NCBI GenBank assembly: GCA_027577415.1 | Contig: JANBQS010000193.1 | Coordinates: forward strand, 1 to 27,149 | From: Coemansia sp. RSA 922 | Taxonomy: Eukaryota; Kickxellomycota; Kickxellomycetes; Kickxellales; Kickxellaceae | DNA length: 27,149 bases | Direction: 5' to 3' | Part shown: piece after piece, positions 1-6,135 of the stretch | Numbering within the stretch: the stretch's first letter is position 1 | Layout of the letters: every line of letters begins with the position of its first letter | Program-made: the position numbers and the translations under genes | Notes under the pieces: generated by a model | The model's input: only the letters and a program-made list of their open reading frames with translations | What the model was told of the DNA's origin: nothing | The model's database searches: none

Positions 1-1
1 T

Positions 2-268
2 AGTCGTCCGCGACCTACCCCGCATTCTGCTGCTACGTCTCCTGTGCTTACTGCTATTACGGTTGCACCCTCGCCTGATGATCTGATGAGTTTTGTGGGC
101 GAGAGCACTGCTGCGAGCTCAATGATGACGCTTCGATCGCCGGGTTCACCGCCAGGCAGATCACGTAGACGTCCTCCGCCACCTCCGCCACCAGCTGCAT
201 CACATTCTAAGCAACAACATGGCACTGACGATACTGCGCAGACACAACCGCCTCTGATACTTTTCTAA
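2..268 (+). CDS. 3' end of an unidentified gene, proline/serine-rich C-terminus (partial)
   Basis: The frame is open from the left edge of the window (first full codon at base 2) to a TAA at 266-268, so this is probably the C-terminal 88 residues of a protein whose start lies outside. The visible part is low complexity: Ser/Thr/Pro/Ala-rich, then a basic patch (RSRRR) running straight into seven prolines at about 138-204, then a Gln/Thr-rich end. No folded domain or catalytic motif is visible. Such tails are often disordered, and a polyproline run can bind SH3 or WW domains or profilin, but nothing here shows a partner. An A/T-rich 3' region with an AATTAAA-like signal follows within 30 bases. 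The function of the whole protein cannot be judged from this piece. The plus strand and the stop are fairly secure. Confidence 0.6.
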   Translation, partial: SRPRPTPHSAATSPVLTAITVAPSPDDLMSFVGESTAASSMMTLRSPGSPPGRSRRRPPPPPPPAASHSKQQHGTDDTAQTQPPLILF

Positions 269-342
269 CTTTTATGTATTTTTGAAATTAAAAAAAAAAA
301 TCTTGCAAAATATTTTGTCATGTGTTTTTGTTTTTAGGATCT

Positions 343-756
343 TTACTTGTTATACGAGTCAATGATAGCCTTTACATGGAGTTGACAATCTTCAAAGACT
401 GGGAGTGGTCCAAAGCTTTCGCCAAATTCAGCTAGAAATTTATTCATATCTAGGTTTTCCAGTTGTCCACATTTTAATTTGCCGTCGAAAAATATGGCAC
501 CTTCGTGTGTTTCCGGCTTGAAACCATTTTGGCTATAAACAGAGTGCCAAATATATCCCCATTTAGATAGGGTAGGATCAAACCCGTATTTTGTACCAGT
601 TTTACTTGCGAAATCGACTACGAACTTTATTGCCTCGTCCTTTCCAATACACTCGTCAAATACCAACAACACTATTGGTGATGATTGGTTTTGATTACAA
701 TATTTCGTAACATGCTCATTGGTTTCAAAAAACATAACATCTGGCATACGAATCAT
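343..756 (-). CDS. Small orphan protein A, thioredoxin-like pattern without CxxC
   Basis: Encodes 137 residues; I recognise no named family. There is no signal peptide or membrane segment, so it is probably cytosolic. After a helical start, a hydrophobic strand (SPIVLLVF, about 26-33) is followed by a helix, a loop, and an end of the form EGAIFFDGK plus helix NKFLAEF. That resembles the last strand-strand-helix of thioredoxins, with Gly where the cis-proline would be and no CxxC after the first strand. Codons are A/T-rich, unlike the OXA1 gene next door. The ATG at 754-756 is the first in frame, with a TATA box about 117 bases upstream. It resembles the proteins at 15373-15735, 16392-16757, 17020-17421 and, more weakly, 26352-26705. 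A real gene is likely; the fold is inference and the function unknown. Confidence 0.7.
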   Translation of the reverse strand: MIRMPDVMFFETNEHVTKYCNQNQSSPIVLLVFDECIGKDEAIKFVVDFASKTGTKYGFDPTLSKWGYIWHSVYSQNGFKPETHEGAIFFDGKLKCGQLENLDMNKFLAEFGESFGPLPVFEDCQLHVKAIIDSYNK

Positions 757-1110
757 TTTGTTGTTGGAATGGTAATAGAGAGTATTTAGATAAAAGGTAA
801 TTATGAAGATAAATAGAGGATTGAGAATATCGTTTAGAGCAAGAGGATGGAAGAGGAGGGGGGGCGGGTTTTTATAATAAAAGCATTTTGGTTGCGCCCC
901 CAGTCAACACCCTCTCTCCCAAAGAAAAAAACAAAGGAAGAGGCAAGTGTCTTTGAAGAACTACTTGTAAAGAAAGTCGGCCTGGCTTGGCCCCATGATA
1001 CTCTTTGAAATAAAAATACTCCTTGTTCTTTCTTTCTTCAAAAGCAACACGTGTCCACCTTTTTAGAAAGGAAACAAGGATTGCATGCGCCAGTTGCTTC
1101 AAGCAAAACG
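757..1110 (-). promoter_or_regulatory. Upstream region of small gene A
   Basis: This non-coding stretch lies between OXA1 and small gene A, both on the minus strand. Read on the minus strand it has a clear TATA box at 872-880, just downstream of a region rich in runs of C and A. Further upstream are three short sequences also found upstream of other small genes in this window: CCCCATGATA at 991-1000 (again at 16059-16068), the palindromic E-box ACACGTGT at 1047-1054 (core again at 17599-17605), and GGATTGCATG at 1078-1087 (again at 26939-26948). A 76-codon open frame across this stretch looks like chance. Confidence 0.5.
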
Positions 1111-1159
1111 ATGGTTGGGATTATGTTCTTAAGCCTTTTGTAATCTAAATCATCTAAAT

Positions 1160-2209
1160 CTAGACTCTCTTGCCTCTTACATACTTTGCTTTCTTGGGCT
1201 TTCCAGTGATAAGAGCCTTGAGATCAATGTTGGACAATACTGACTCGGGCGGGCGCGCGTACTTGATCGGCTTGATAATATGGATACCAGCCATGCGGCA
1301 AAATGCCTTGTTGTTGAACAGCAGGATCTGGCCCAGCGAGAGGATGTTGTTGACCATCCAAAACACAAAGATGCTGGTCGGGAGATCAGAGACAAAGTAC
1401 ACCATAAACAAGCCGCCAGCGCGCATGGCCCACTTCATCTCCTTGGCCATCGGGACAGCCGTGGTCAGACGGCTCTGCACCTCCATCATGCCAATCATGC
1501 CCAGGCCCGAGACGACAGGCAGAATAAAAGTCGGGTCGGCAGCAGCCAGGTTAGTGAACCACCACAGGCCGCCAGTGCTCATGCCCGTAAAGGGCAGGGT
1601 GGCCATATCTCTGAGGCCGCAGAACATAAATATCATGAATGGTAGCGTCGCCATATTGCCGACAGCTGCACGGAAGGGATGTATACCGTGCTTCTTGTAA
1701 AAGCCCTGGATCTCATGCGCCAGTCGTATGCTCTTCACTGTGTCGCCAGCCATTGCCGCCTCCTTTTGCCGCTCGGTGAGAGCCTTCAGATCGGGCGCCA
1801 CCTGGTTGACAGACATTTGGTGTCTGTGGCTCCACAGCGACAAGGGGAACATCGCCGCCCGCACTCCAACCACCATCAGCGCAATCGTCGCCCACCACGG
1901 CAGGCCCGTCGTCACAAACATGTACTCTAATGCATACTCGACAAGTCGCGTCGGCAAGTATGTGTCCAGCCCGTGCTTGGCCAAGTCGCCAATCTGCATC
2001 GCCGCCTGCGTTACCAAAGTCGGATCGGCCTGTGTTGCTGCAGAGGCTAGAGTGCTACCTGCAGGCTCCCCTACCACTGCTACTGGCTCGATGCGTCGGA
2101 TCGGGCTGCTGTGGAAGCTGCGCATGCCTTGCAGCCTTGATACTATGCTTCCGTTACCAATCGATTGCCTCTGCTGATGGCATAAAATAGGCTGTGTCGC
2201 AGTCAGCAT
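1160..2209 (-). CDS. OXA1: Mitochondrial inner-membrane insertase OXA1 (YidC/Oxa1/Alb3 family)
   Basis: Encodes 349 residues. Oxa1 inserts mitochondrially made and some imported proteins into the inner membrane, including core subunits of cytochrome oxidase and ATP synthase. The N-terminus is basic, Ser-rich and poor in acidic residues (MRSFHSSP), as in matrix targeting peptides. The family core starts with GLPWWATIALMVVGVRA (first membrane segment, about 102-118). It continues with an amphipathic Gln/Lys-rich loop, a second segment around PFMIFMFCGLRDMA, the GGLWWFTNLAAADPTFILP motif, and final segments ending near QILLF. The tail is basic (KPKKAKYVRGKRV) but only about 45 residues, shorter than the long ribosome-binding tail of yeast Oxa1 (402 residues in total). 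Cox18 is the main alternative, but the GLPWW and DP.FILP motifs favour OXA1. A TATA box lies about 50 bases before the ATG. Confidence 0.92.
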   Translation of the reverse strand: MLTATQPILCHQQRQSIGNGSIVSRLQGMRSFHSSPIRRIEPVAVVGEPAGSTLASAATQADPTLVTQAAMQIGDLAKHGLDTYLPTRLVEYALEYMFVTTGLPWWATIALMVVGVRAAMFPLSLWSHRHQMSVNQVAPDLKALTERQKEAAMAGDTVKSIRLAHEIQGFYKKHGIHPFRAAVGNMATLPFMIFMFCGLRDMATLPFTGMSTGGLWWFTNLAAADPTFILPVVSGLGMIGMMEVQSRLTTAVPMAKEMKWAMRAGGLFMVYFVSDLPTSIFVFWMVNNILSLGQILLFNNKAFCRMAGIHIIKPIKYARPPESVLSNIDLKALITGKPKKAKYVRGKRV

Positions 2210-2256
2210 CGTCCGGCCTTTTAGCAGCGATGCCGTACAGGCGACGGCGCGTGCTC

Positions 2257-2264
2257 TATATAAA
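2257..2264 (-). promoter_or_regulatory. TATA box of OXA1
   Basis: The sequence TATATA sits about 50 bases upstream of the OXA1 start codon on the minus strand, in an A/T-rich island within otherwise G/C-rich DNA. It also lies just past the end of the short minus-strand frame at 2297-2428, so the two transcription units would be very tightly packed. Confidence 0.45.
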
Positions 2265-2296
2265 AAATAAAATAAAAATACAGCGAGTTTTAGCTC

Positions 2297-2428
2297 CTAA
2301 AGTTCTGAATTTGTCGTGGTGCTGGTCTGGTAGATTGAATTAAAAGTAGTTCCGTACTTTGGTGCTGGCGCATTCGCTGCCCGTGCAATGTATGCCGAGC
2401 TGAAGCGCATCGTCTGACCCAAGCTCAT
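2297..2428 (-). CDS. Possible 43-residue protein upstream of OXA1
   Basis: The frame starts at an ATG with a favourable A-rich context (ATTACAATG) and encodes 43 residues beginning MSLGQTMRFSSAYIARAANA. The Ser/Arg/Ala-rich start without acidic residues could be a short mitochondrial presequence, but no membrane segment or known motif follows, and the end is Thr/Ser/Asn-rich. Small respiratory-chain or ATP-synthase subunits can be this short; I compared it from memory with several and found no convincing match. It shares an upstream region of about 110 bases with the plus-strand small gene starting at 2543. It could instead be the first exon of a spliced gene or chance. An in-frame start further upstream (2515) is less likely. 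Confidence 0.35.
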   Translation of the reverse strand: MSLGQTMRFSSAYIARAANAPAPKYGTTFNSIYQTSTTTNSEL

Positions 2429-2542
2429 TGTAATAGTTAAGTATTTGAGAAGAAAAAAGTGTTTGCAAGAGGGAGAGATAAAGCGGTCAAGGATTTTCAT
2501 AATCGCGCAACACATTTTTCCGTGATGATCAGATGATTGGCG

Positions 2543-2842
2543 ATGATCTGGGGACGATCAGTGACTGGCAACGTATTTAGAGGTTTACCTCAACTATTCT
2601 ACTATTCCTATTCCATGATCAAGACCCCACACATTTTCAAAAAGCGCTGGTTAACGGTGTCTAACCGGTGGTACCATTTTGATCCCGGCGACGACGAGCT
2701 TGATGGGAAGATCTCATTTAGAAACGAATCGCAACAAGTGGCCGGCCGCCTTCATCACATTATTCAGTATCACCAGCAGTCAGCTCCGGACGACGACACC
2801 AGTGCCCCGGCGGCACCCGATAATCCGCCCACTGTGGCATGA
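2543..2842 (+). CDS. Small protein of unknown function (99 residues)
   Basis: The frame runs from the ATG at 2543, or from an internal ATG at 2615, to a TGA at 2840-2842, giving 99 or 75 residues. The N-terminal third is aromatic and basic (LPQLFYYSYS, IFKKRWLTV). The middle has WYHFDPGDDELDGKISF, and the end is acidic then Pro/Ala-rich. Codon choice in the second half is G/C-rich like the confirmed genes, and an AATAAA signal follows at 2869-2874, 27 bases after the stop. These points support a real gene. I recognise no domain. A basic, aromatic start could be a mitochondrial presequence, but this is not certain. The start between 2580 and 2615 is doubtful because that stretch contains the repeated GAGGT..ACCTC sequence. 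Confidence 0.5.
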   Translation: MIWGRSVTGNVFRGLPQLFYYSYSMIKTPHIFKKRWLTVSNRWYHFDPGDDELDGKISFRNESQQVAGRLHHIIQYHQQSAPDDDTSAPAAPDNPPTVA

Positions 2843-2849
2843 ACCGATT

Positions 2850-2874
2850 TTTATTCTTAATTAATCAAAATAAA
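2850..2874. terminator. Overlapping poly(A) signals on both strands
   Basis: AATAAA occurs on the plus strand at 2869-2874, and its reverse complement TTTATT at 2850-2855. These fit the plus-strand small gene ending at 2842 and a minus-strand frame ending at 2865. Signals facing each other this closely suggest convergent transcripts with overlapping 3' ends. Confidence 0.45.
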
Positions 2875-3238
2875 TTTGTACTTAAAGGTTGCGCCAAAAA
2901 AATAGCCTTTAGATCTGCCTCCTCCACTTGCGCTGCGACGAGAGCCAGCATACTCTCATTGCCAATCATCGGGCTTGATCAGTAGTTGTGGGCTGGAGAG
3001 CCCAATGCAGAGCATGCGGAGCATGCGGATTCGAGTTAATTTGGGCGGAAAGAGGCGGACGTGTGTGATGGGGAAGTTAGTCAGACGATCCACACCAAAT
3101 CGAGCAAATACTATAGGATTTGCAGCAAAAAGGCGTGCGAAACTTGGTATGCGATAGAAAACAAAACCTTCAGCTTTCCGTCTCGGCTTCCAGTCGGAAT
3201 AAAAAAGTTTTGCGCTATTCCGCCTTATGCCACATCAA
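2865..3238 (-). other. Possible minus-strand gene in two overlapping frames (intron, frameshift or relic)
   Basis: On the minus strand a frame stays open from about 3234 to a TGA at 2956-2958. It has no ATG until about 3026 and reads through an Arg/Phe-rich stretch ending LLIKPDDWQ. A second frame starts with an ATG at 2967-2969, overlaps the first, and gives 34 residues (MIGNESMLALVAAQVEEADL then KAIFLAQ) to a TGA at 2865-2867, next to a minus-strand AATAAA. The second piece looks coding. The two could be parts of one gene joined by an intron or broken by a frameshift. A branch-site-like CTGACTAAC lies on the minus strand near 3082, but I cannot fix a splice pair. A Lys/Arg-rich plus-strand frame (2975-3157) overlaps the same DNA, so strand assignment is uncertain. 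Confidence 0.25.
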
Positions 3239-3459
3239 TTGACGATTGAACGAATGAACAGCAACTCCTTACACCGAGGGTCGCACAAAATTGCGTTATC
3301 TTGCACTTAGAAAAATGATATTGCAAGTAAAAAAATTACCGCCCCTCTTTTTCTTTTCTAATATTAACAAAAAAATAAGAATTATTGCTTTATTCTCATA
3401 TACTGTCGAATATTCACTTTTAGCCCGAGTATATCTGTCTTCCATCGCTGCTTGCGATT

Positions 3460-5202
3460 ATGTCTGCCAACATTCCTAGCGATGTTCACCCTCACTTGAT
3501 GACCGAAATCCCCTTGGATGCCGCTGCCTTCCAGCCCCCGCCGCCATCGTATGTCGAAGCAAAATATGCCGATAACACCAACGCCAAGCCCAGCCTCGGC
3601 GACGTGGACGCTGATCACGACGTTTTACGCGAGAACGAGCGCTGGCCAACTCCCGAAGAAGAGCGCACATGGGTTCGCGTTGCCGACAAAATACCCACTG
3701 CTGCCTTCTTGATCATCCTGACCGAGTTTTGCGAGCGATTCACCTACTACGGAGCATCGGGTATCTTCAACAACTATATCTCGAATGGATACAAGGTTCC
3801 AGGCTCTAGTCCAGGTGCGATTGACGGCGGCAAGCAGATGGCGACAGGTCTCATCAACTTTTTCCAGTTCTGGTGCTACATTTGCCCTATCTTTGGCGCT
3901 ATCGTCGCAGACCAGTGGCTGGGCAAGTACAAAACCATTCTTCTCTTTGCCTGTATATACCTTGTCGGCAATATTGTACTCACGCTTACGTCCATCCCGG
4001 CATCGATCCACGCTGGCGGTGCCCTGCCTGGCCTAATCGTCGCCATGATTATCATCGGTTTGGGAACCGGTGGCATCAAGCCTAACGTGTCGCCGATGGT
4101 TGCAGAGCAGTACACGCGTACTCGACCGTTTGTGCGTCGATTGAAGAGTGGCAAGGAGGTTCTGGTTGACCGCGACGCTACCATTCAGTCCATGTTCAAC
4201 TGGTTTTATTGGAGCATTAACCTCGGTTCGCTGTCTGCTATCGCTACGTCGGAGCTCGAGCACAATGTGGACTTTTGGCCGGCGTACCTGCTTCCAACCC
4301 TGATGTTTATTTTGTGTATTCTCGTGTTCTGGCTCGGTCGTAACAAGTACATACGCAATCCCCCGACCGGTTCGATCTTGATACAGGCCACCAGGTGTCT
4401 GACAACAGGAGTACGCCAGTCGCGTGCTGCTAAAAGATCTGGCCAAGAGCTCCTTGACGACACTGGCGCGAAACTAAACTGGATGGAATACGCCAAGCCC
4501 TCCAACATGGTCGATGTACCGGCGTCGCCAGTGGCGTGGGATGATCATTTCGTCGACGAGCTTCGCCACACACTCAAGGCGTGTAAAGTGTTTACGTTCT
4601 ACCCGGTCTACTGGCTATGCTTTGGTCAGATTACAAACACGCTGATATCGCAAGCCGGCGAGATGAACACGGGCGGCGTGCCAAACGACATTATGCAAAA
4701 CATCGACCCCTTGTTCTTGATCATTTTTATTCCGATCTTTGACAAGGTGTTTTACCCTGGGTTGCGTCGCTGCGGCTTGGATATTGGCCCGATCCTTCGC
4801 ATATTTATCGGATTCGTTCTAGCTGCCATCGCCATGGCCTACGCAGCCATCGTGCAGCACTTGGTGTACAGCACGGGTCCTTACTACGATCATCCCGGGT
4901 CTCAGCACAATGACATATCGGCGGCCATCCAGATCCCAGCCTACGCCTTTATCGCTTGGTCCGAGATCTTTGCGTCGATCACTGGTCTCGAGTATGCCTA
5001 CACCAAGGCTCCGCAATCTATGAAATCGATTGTCATGTCGATTTTCCTTTTTATGAATTGCGGCGGTGCTATCCTGGCCTTTTGCTTTAACCCCATCTCG
5101 GCTGATCCGCACCTGGTCAAGAACTTTGCTATCGCTGCTGGTCTCATGGGCTTCTTTGCATTTTTGTTTTACGCCTGCTTCTACAAGTACGATCGAAAGT
5201 AA
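3460..5202 (+). CDS. PTR2: Proton-coupled di/tripeptide transporter, POT/PTR2 family
   Basis: Encodes 580 residues, the usual length for fungal Ptr2 proteins. These plasma-membrane symporters take up di- and tripeptides with protons. A hydrophilic N-terminus of about 70 residues precedes the first membrane segment. The family motif ExxERFxYY is intact at about 89-97 (EFCERFTYYG); its charged residues take part in proton coupling. The second signature, GTGGIKPNVSPMVAEQY, is at about 202-218, followed by FNWFYWSINLGSLS. Late in the protein, EIFASITGLEYAYTKAPQSMKS matches the segment that lines the pathway in POT proteins. About twelve hydrophobic segments can be counted, with a large loop near the middle as in fungal Ptr2. 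An AATAAA follows the stop by about 90 bases. The family is secure; peptide specificity is inferred. Confidence 0.93.
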   Translation: MSANIPSDVHPHLMTEIPLDAAAFQPPPPSYVEAKYADNTNAKPSLGDVDADHDVLRENERWPTPEEERTWVRVADKIPTAAFLIILTEFCERFTYYGASGIFNNYISNGYKVPGSSPGAIDGGKQMATGLINFFQFWCYICPIFGAIVADQWLGKYKTILLFACIYLVGNIVLTLTSIPASIHAGGALPGLIVAMIIIGLGTGGIKPNVSPMVAEQYTRTRPFVRRLKSGKEVLVDRDATIQSMFNWFYWSINLGSLSAIATSELEHNVDFWPAYLLPTLMFILCILVFWLGRNKYIRNPPTGSILIQATRCLTTGVRQSRAAKRSGQELLDDTGAKLNWMEYAKPSNMVDVPASPVAWDDHFVDELRHTLKACKVFTFYPVYWLCFGQITNTLISQAGEMNTGGVPNDIMQNIDPLFLIIFIPIFDKVFYPGLRRCGLDIGPILRIFIGFVLAAIAMAYAAIVQHLVYSTGPYYDHPGSQHNDISAAIQIPAYAFIAWSEIFASITGLEYAYTKAPQSMKSIVMSIFLFMNCGGAILAFCFNPISADPHLVKNFAIAAGLMGFFAFLFYACFYKYDRK

Positions 5203-5289
5203 TCGGCTGCTACTATTTTTTCCCGCAAGGCCTTTTTCCAGCAGCTAGCACTCCTCACAGCTTTTTGTATCCGAGATACGGTTGGTATC

Positions 5290-5295
5290 AATAAA
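5290..5295 (+). terminator. Poly(A) signal of PTR2
   Basis: A canonical AATAAA lies about 88 bases after the PTR2 stop codon. The next gene, on the opposite strand, ends at 5357, so the two 3' ends converge. Confidence 0.55.
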
Positions 5296-5356
5296 ACACT
5301 TCTTCTTGTTAATTTGAGGTCTACCTCAACTATATTCAAAGTTTTTGAAAAATAAT

Positions 5357-5623
5357 TTAGTCCTTCCTCTTCGGCGCAGGCTTCTTCGGTGCTGACATTG
5401 TTGTCTTGGCTCTCTTGGGCACAGATGTCGCCTTTGAGCTACCTGCCGACCTTTTAACGTTCATCTTCGCTTTGGCAGACACCGCTTTCTGAGCCTCCCA
5501 CTTCTCTAGCCTCTTTGTCACCTTATTAAACGTTCTCGCCCTCTCAGCCTCAGGGTCTAGCACTGGACGTGCCCTCGCCAGACGCTCAATGAACTGCTGT
5601 GGAGATGCAACGATGTCTGCCAT
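5357..5623 (-). CDS. Small lysine-rich, probably nuclear protein
   Basis: Encodes 88 residues. The first half is likely helical and charged (FIERLARARPVLDPEAERAR, then FNKVTKRLEKWEAQKAV). The second half is a Lys/Ala/Ser/Pro-rich tail with several basic clusters (VPKRAK, KKPAPKRKD) that could act as nuclear or nucleolar localisation signals. Histone-like tails and small ribosome-biogenesis factors have this composition, but I recognise no family. The ATG at 5621-5623 is the first in frame, and a TATA-like GCATAAAAC lies about 85 bases upstream on the minus strand. Codon use is mixed. A true gene is likely from the clean start, the TATA spacing and the non-random composition; the function is unknown. 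Confidence 0.65.
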   Translation of the reverse strand: MADIVASPQQFIERLARARPVLDPEAERARTFNKVTKRLEKWEAQKAVSAKAKMNVKRSAGSSKATSVPKRAKTTMSAPKKPAPKRKD

Positions 5624-6135
5624 CGCTTGGGCTTTCCTCTCGCGATGAGCAATAGCACACTTGCGGCGACCCTTGCTGTATGGCGTGCAGTGCTAACTCT
5701 GTCAGGGTTTTATGCGCGCTCATCGTTCATAGCTCGTACATACGCCCTTCATTTACGAACTGTGCACGGATAGTGGGTGAATGCTTTCCCTCAACAGGGG
5801 CTATAACGGCACACAATGAGGCGTATTTGGACTAGCGGAGTATCGCCTTCGCACTACCAACCAGCGCCCACAACAGCCTAAACTAAGGCATGGAGTAGTC
5901 GCAGGATGGCGCGTGGACTTGCGAGATAGGCGGCGGAAAGTGGCGCCTTTTTTTATTTATAAAAAGGTACTCTACGGGACCGCGTCAGCCCTATATCTTT
6001 CTCTTCTCTGATCCTGCTTTTATCGGCTATTCCTTTATAGCAACCCATTGTTTGCGAGTACGACCGTTTGGAGCGCAACCAAAAATAAAGGAATATAATT
6101 TGCTAGTTGTAGCTATCATTTATATTCAAAAATGT
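5624..6135. promoter_or_regulatory. Spacer with the upstream region of the small basic gene and an orphan TATA box
   Basis: This 0.5-kb stretch has no convincing long gene. Its left part carries the TATA-like box (5708-5715, minus strand) of the lysine-rich gene. At 5954-5967 there is a strong TATA sequence readable on both strands (TATAAATA on the minus, TTTATAAAAAGG on the plus), yet no sensible protein frame follows in either direction before the next gene. The 42-codon plus-strand frame from 5645 overlaps the promoter of the other gene and is not supported. The right end (about 6085-6135) is A/T-rich and probably holds the 3' untranslated region of the ABC transporter gene. Confidence 0.4.

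Noticed and set aside
872..1102. 76-codon minus-strand frame upstream of small gene A
   Set aside because: It covers the TATA box and upstream motifs of gene A, is low complexity and has no recognisable feature.
2975..3157. 60-codon Lys/Arg-rich plus-strand frame, considered as mitochondrial ribosomal protein bL34m or bL36m
   Set aside because: Only a short VRR-STP stretch recalls animal L34; the remaining conserved positions do not match, and minus-strand frames overlap it.
5645..5773. 42-codon plus-strand frame with a presequence-like composition
   Set aside because: It starts 21 bases from the divergent ATG of the lysine-rich gene, overlaps that gene's promoter, and no continuation by splicing could be found.
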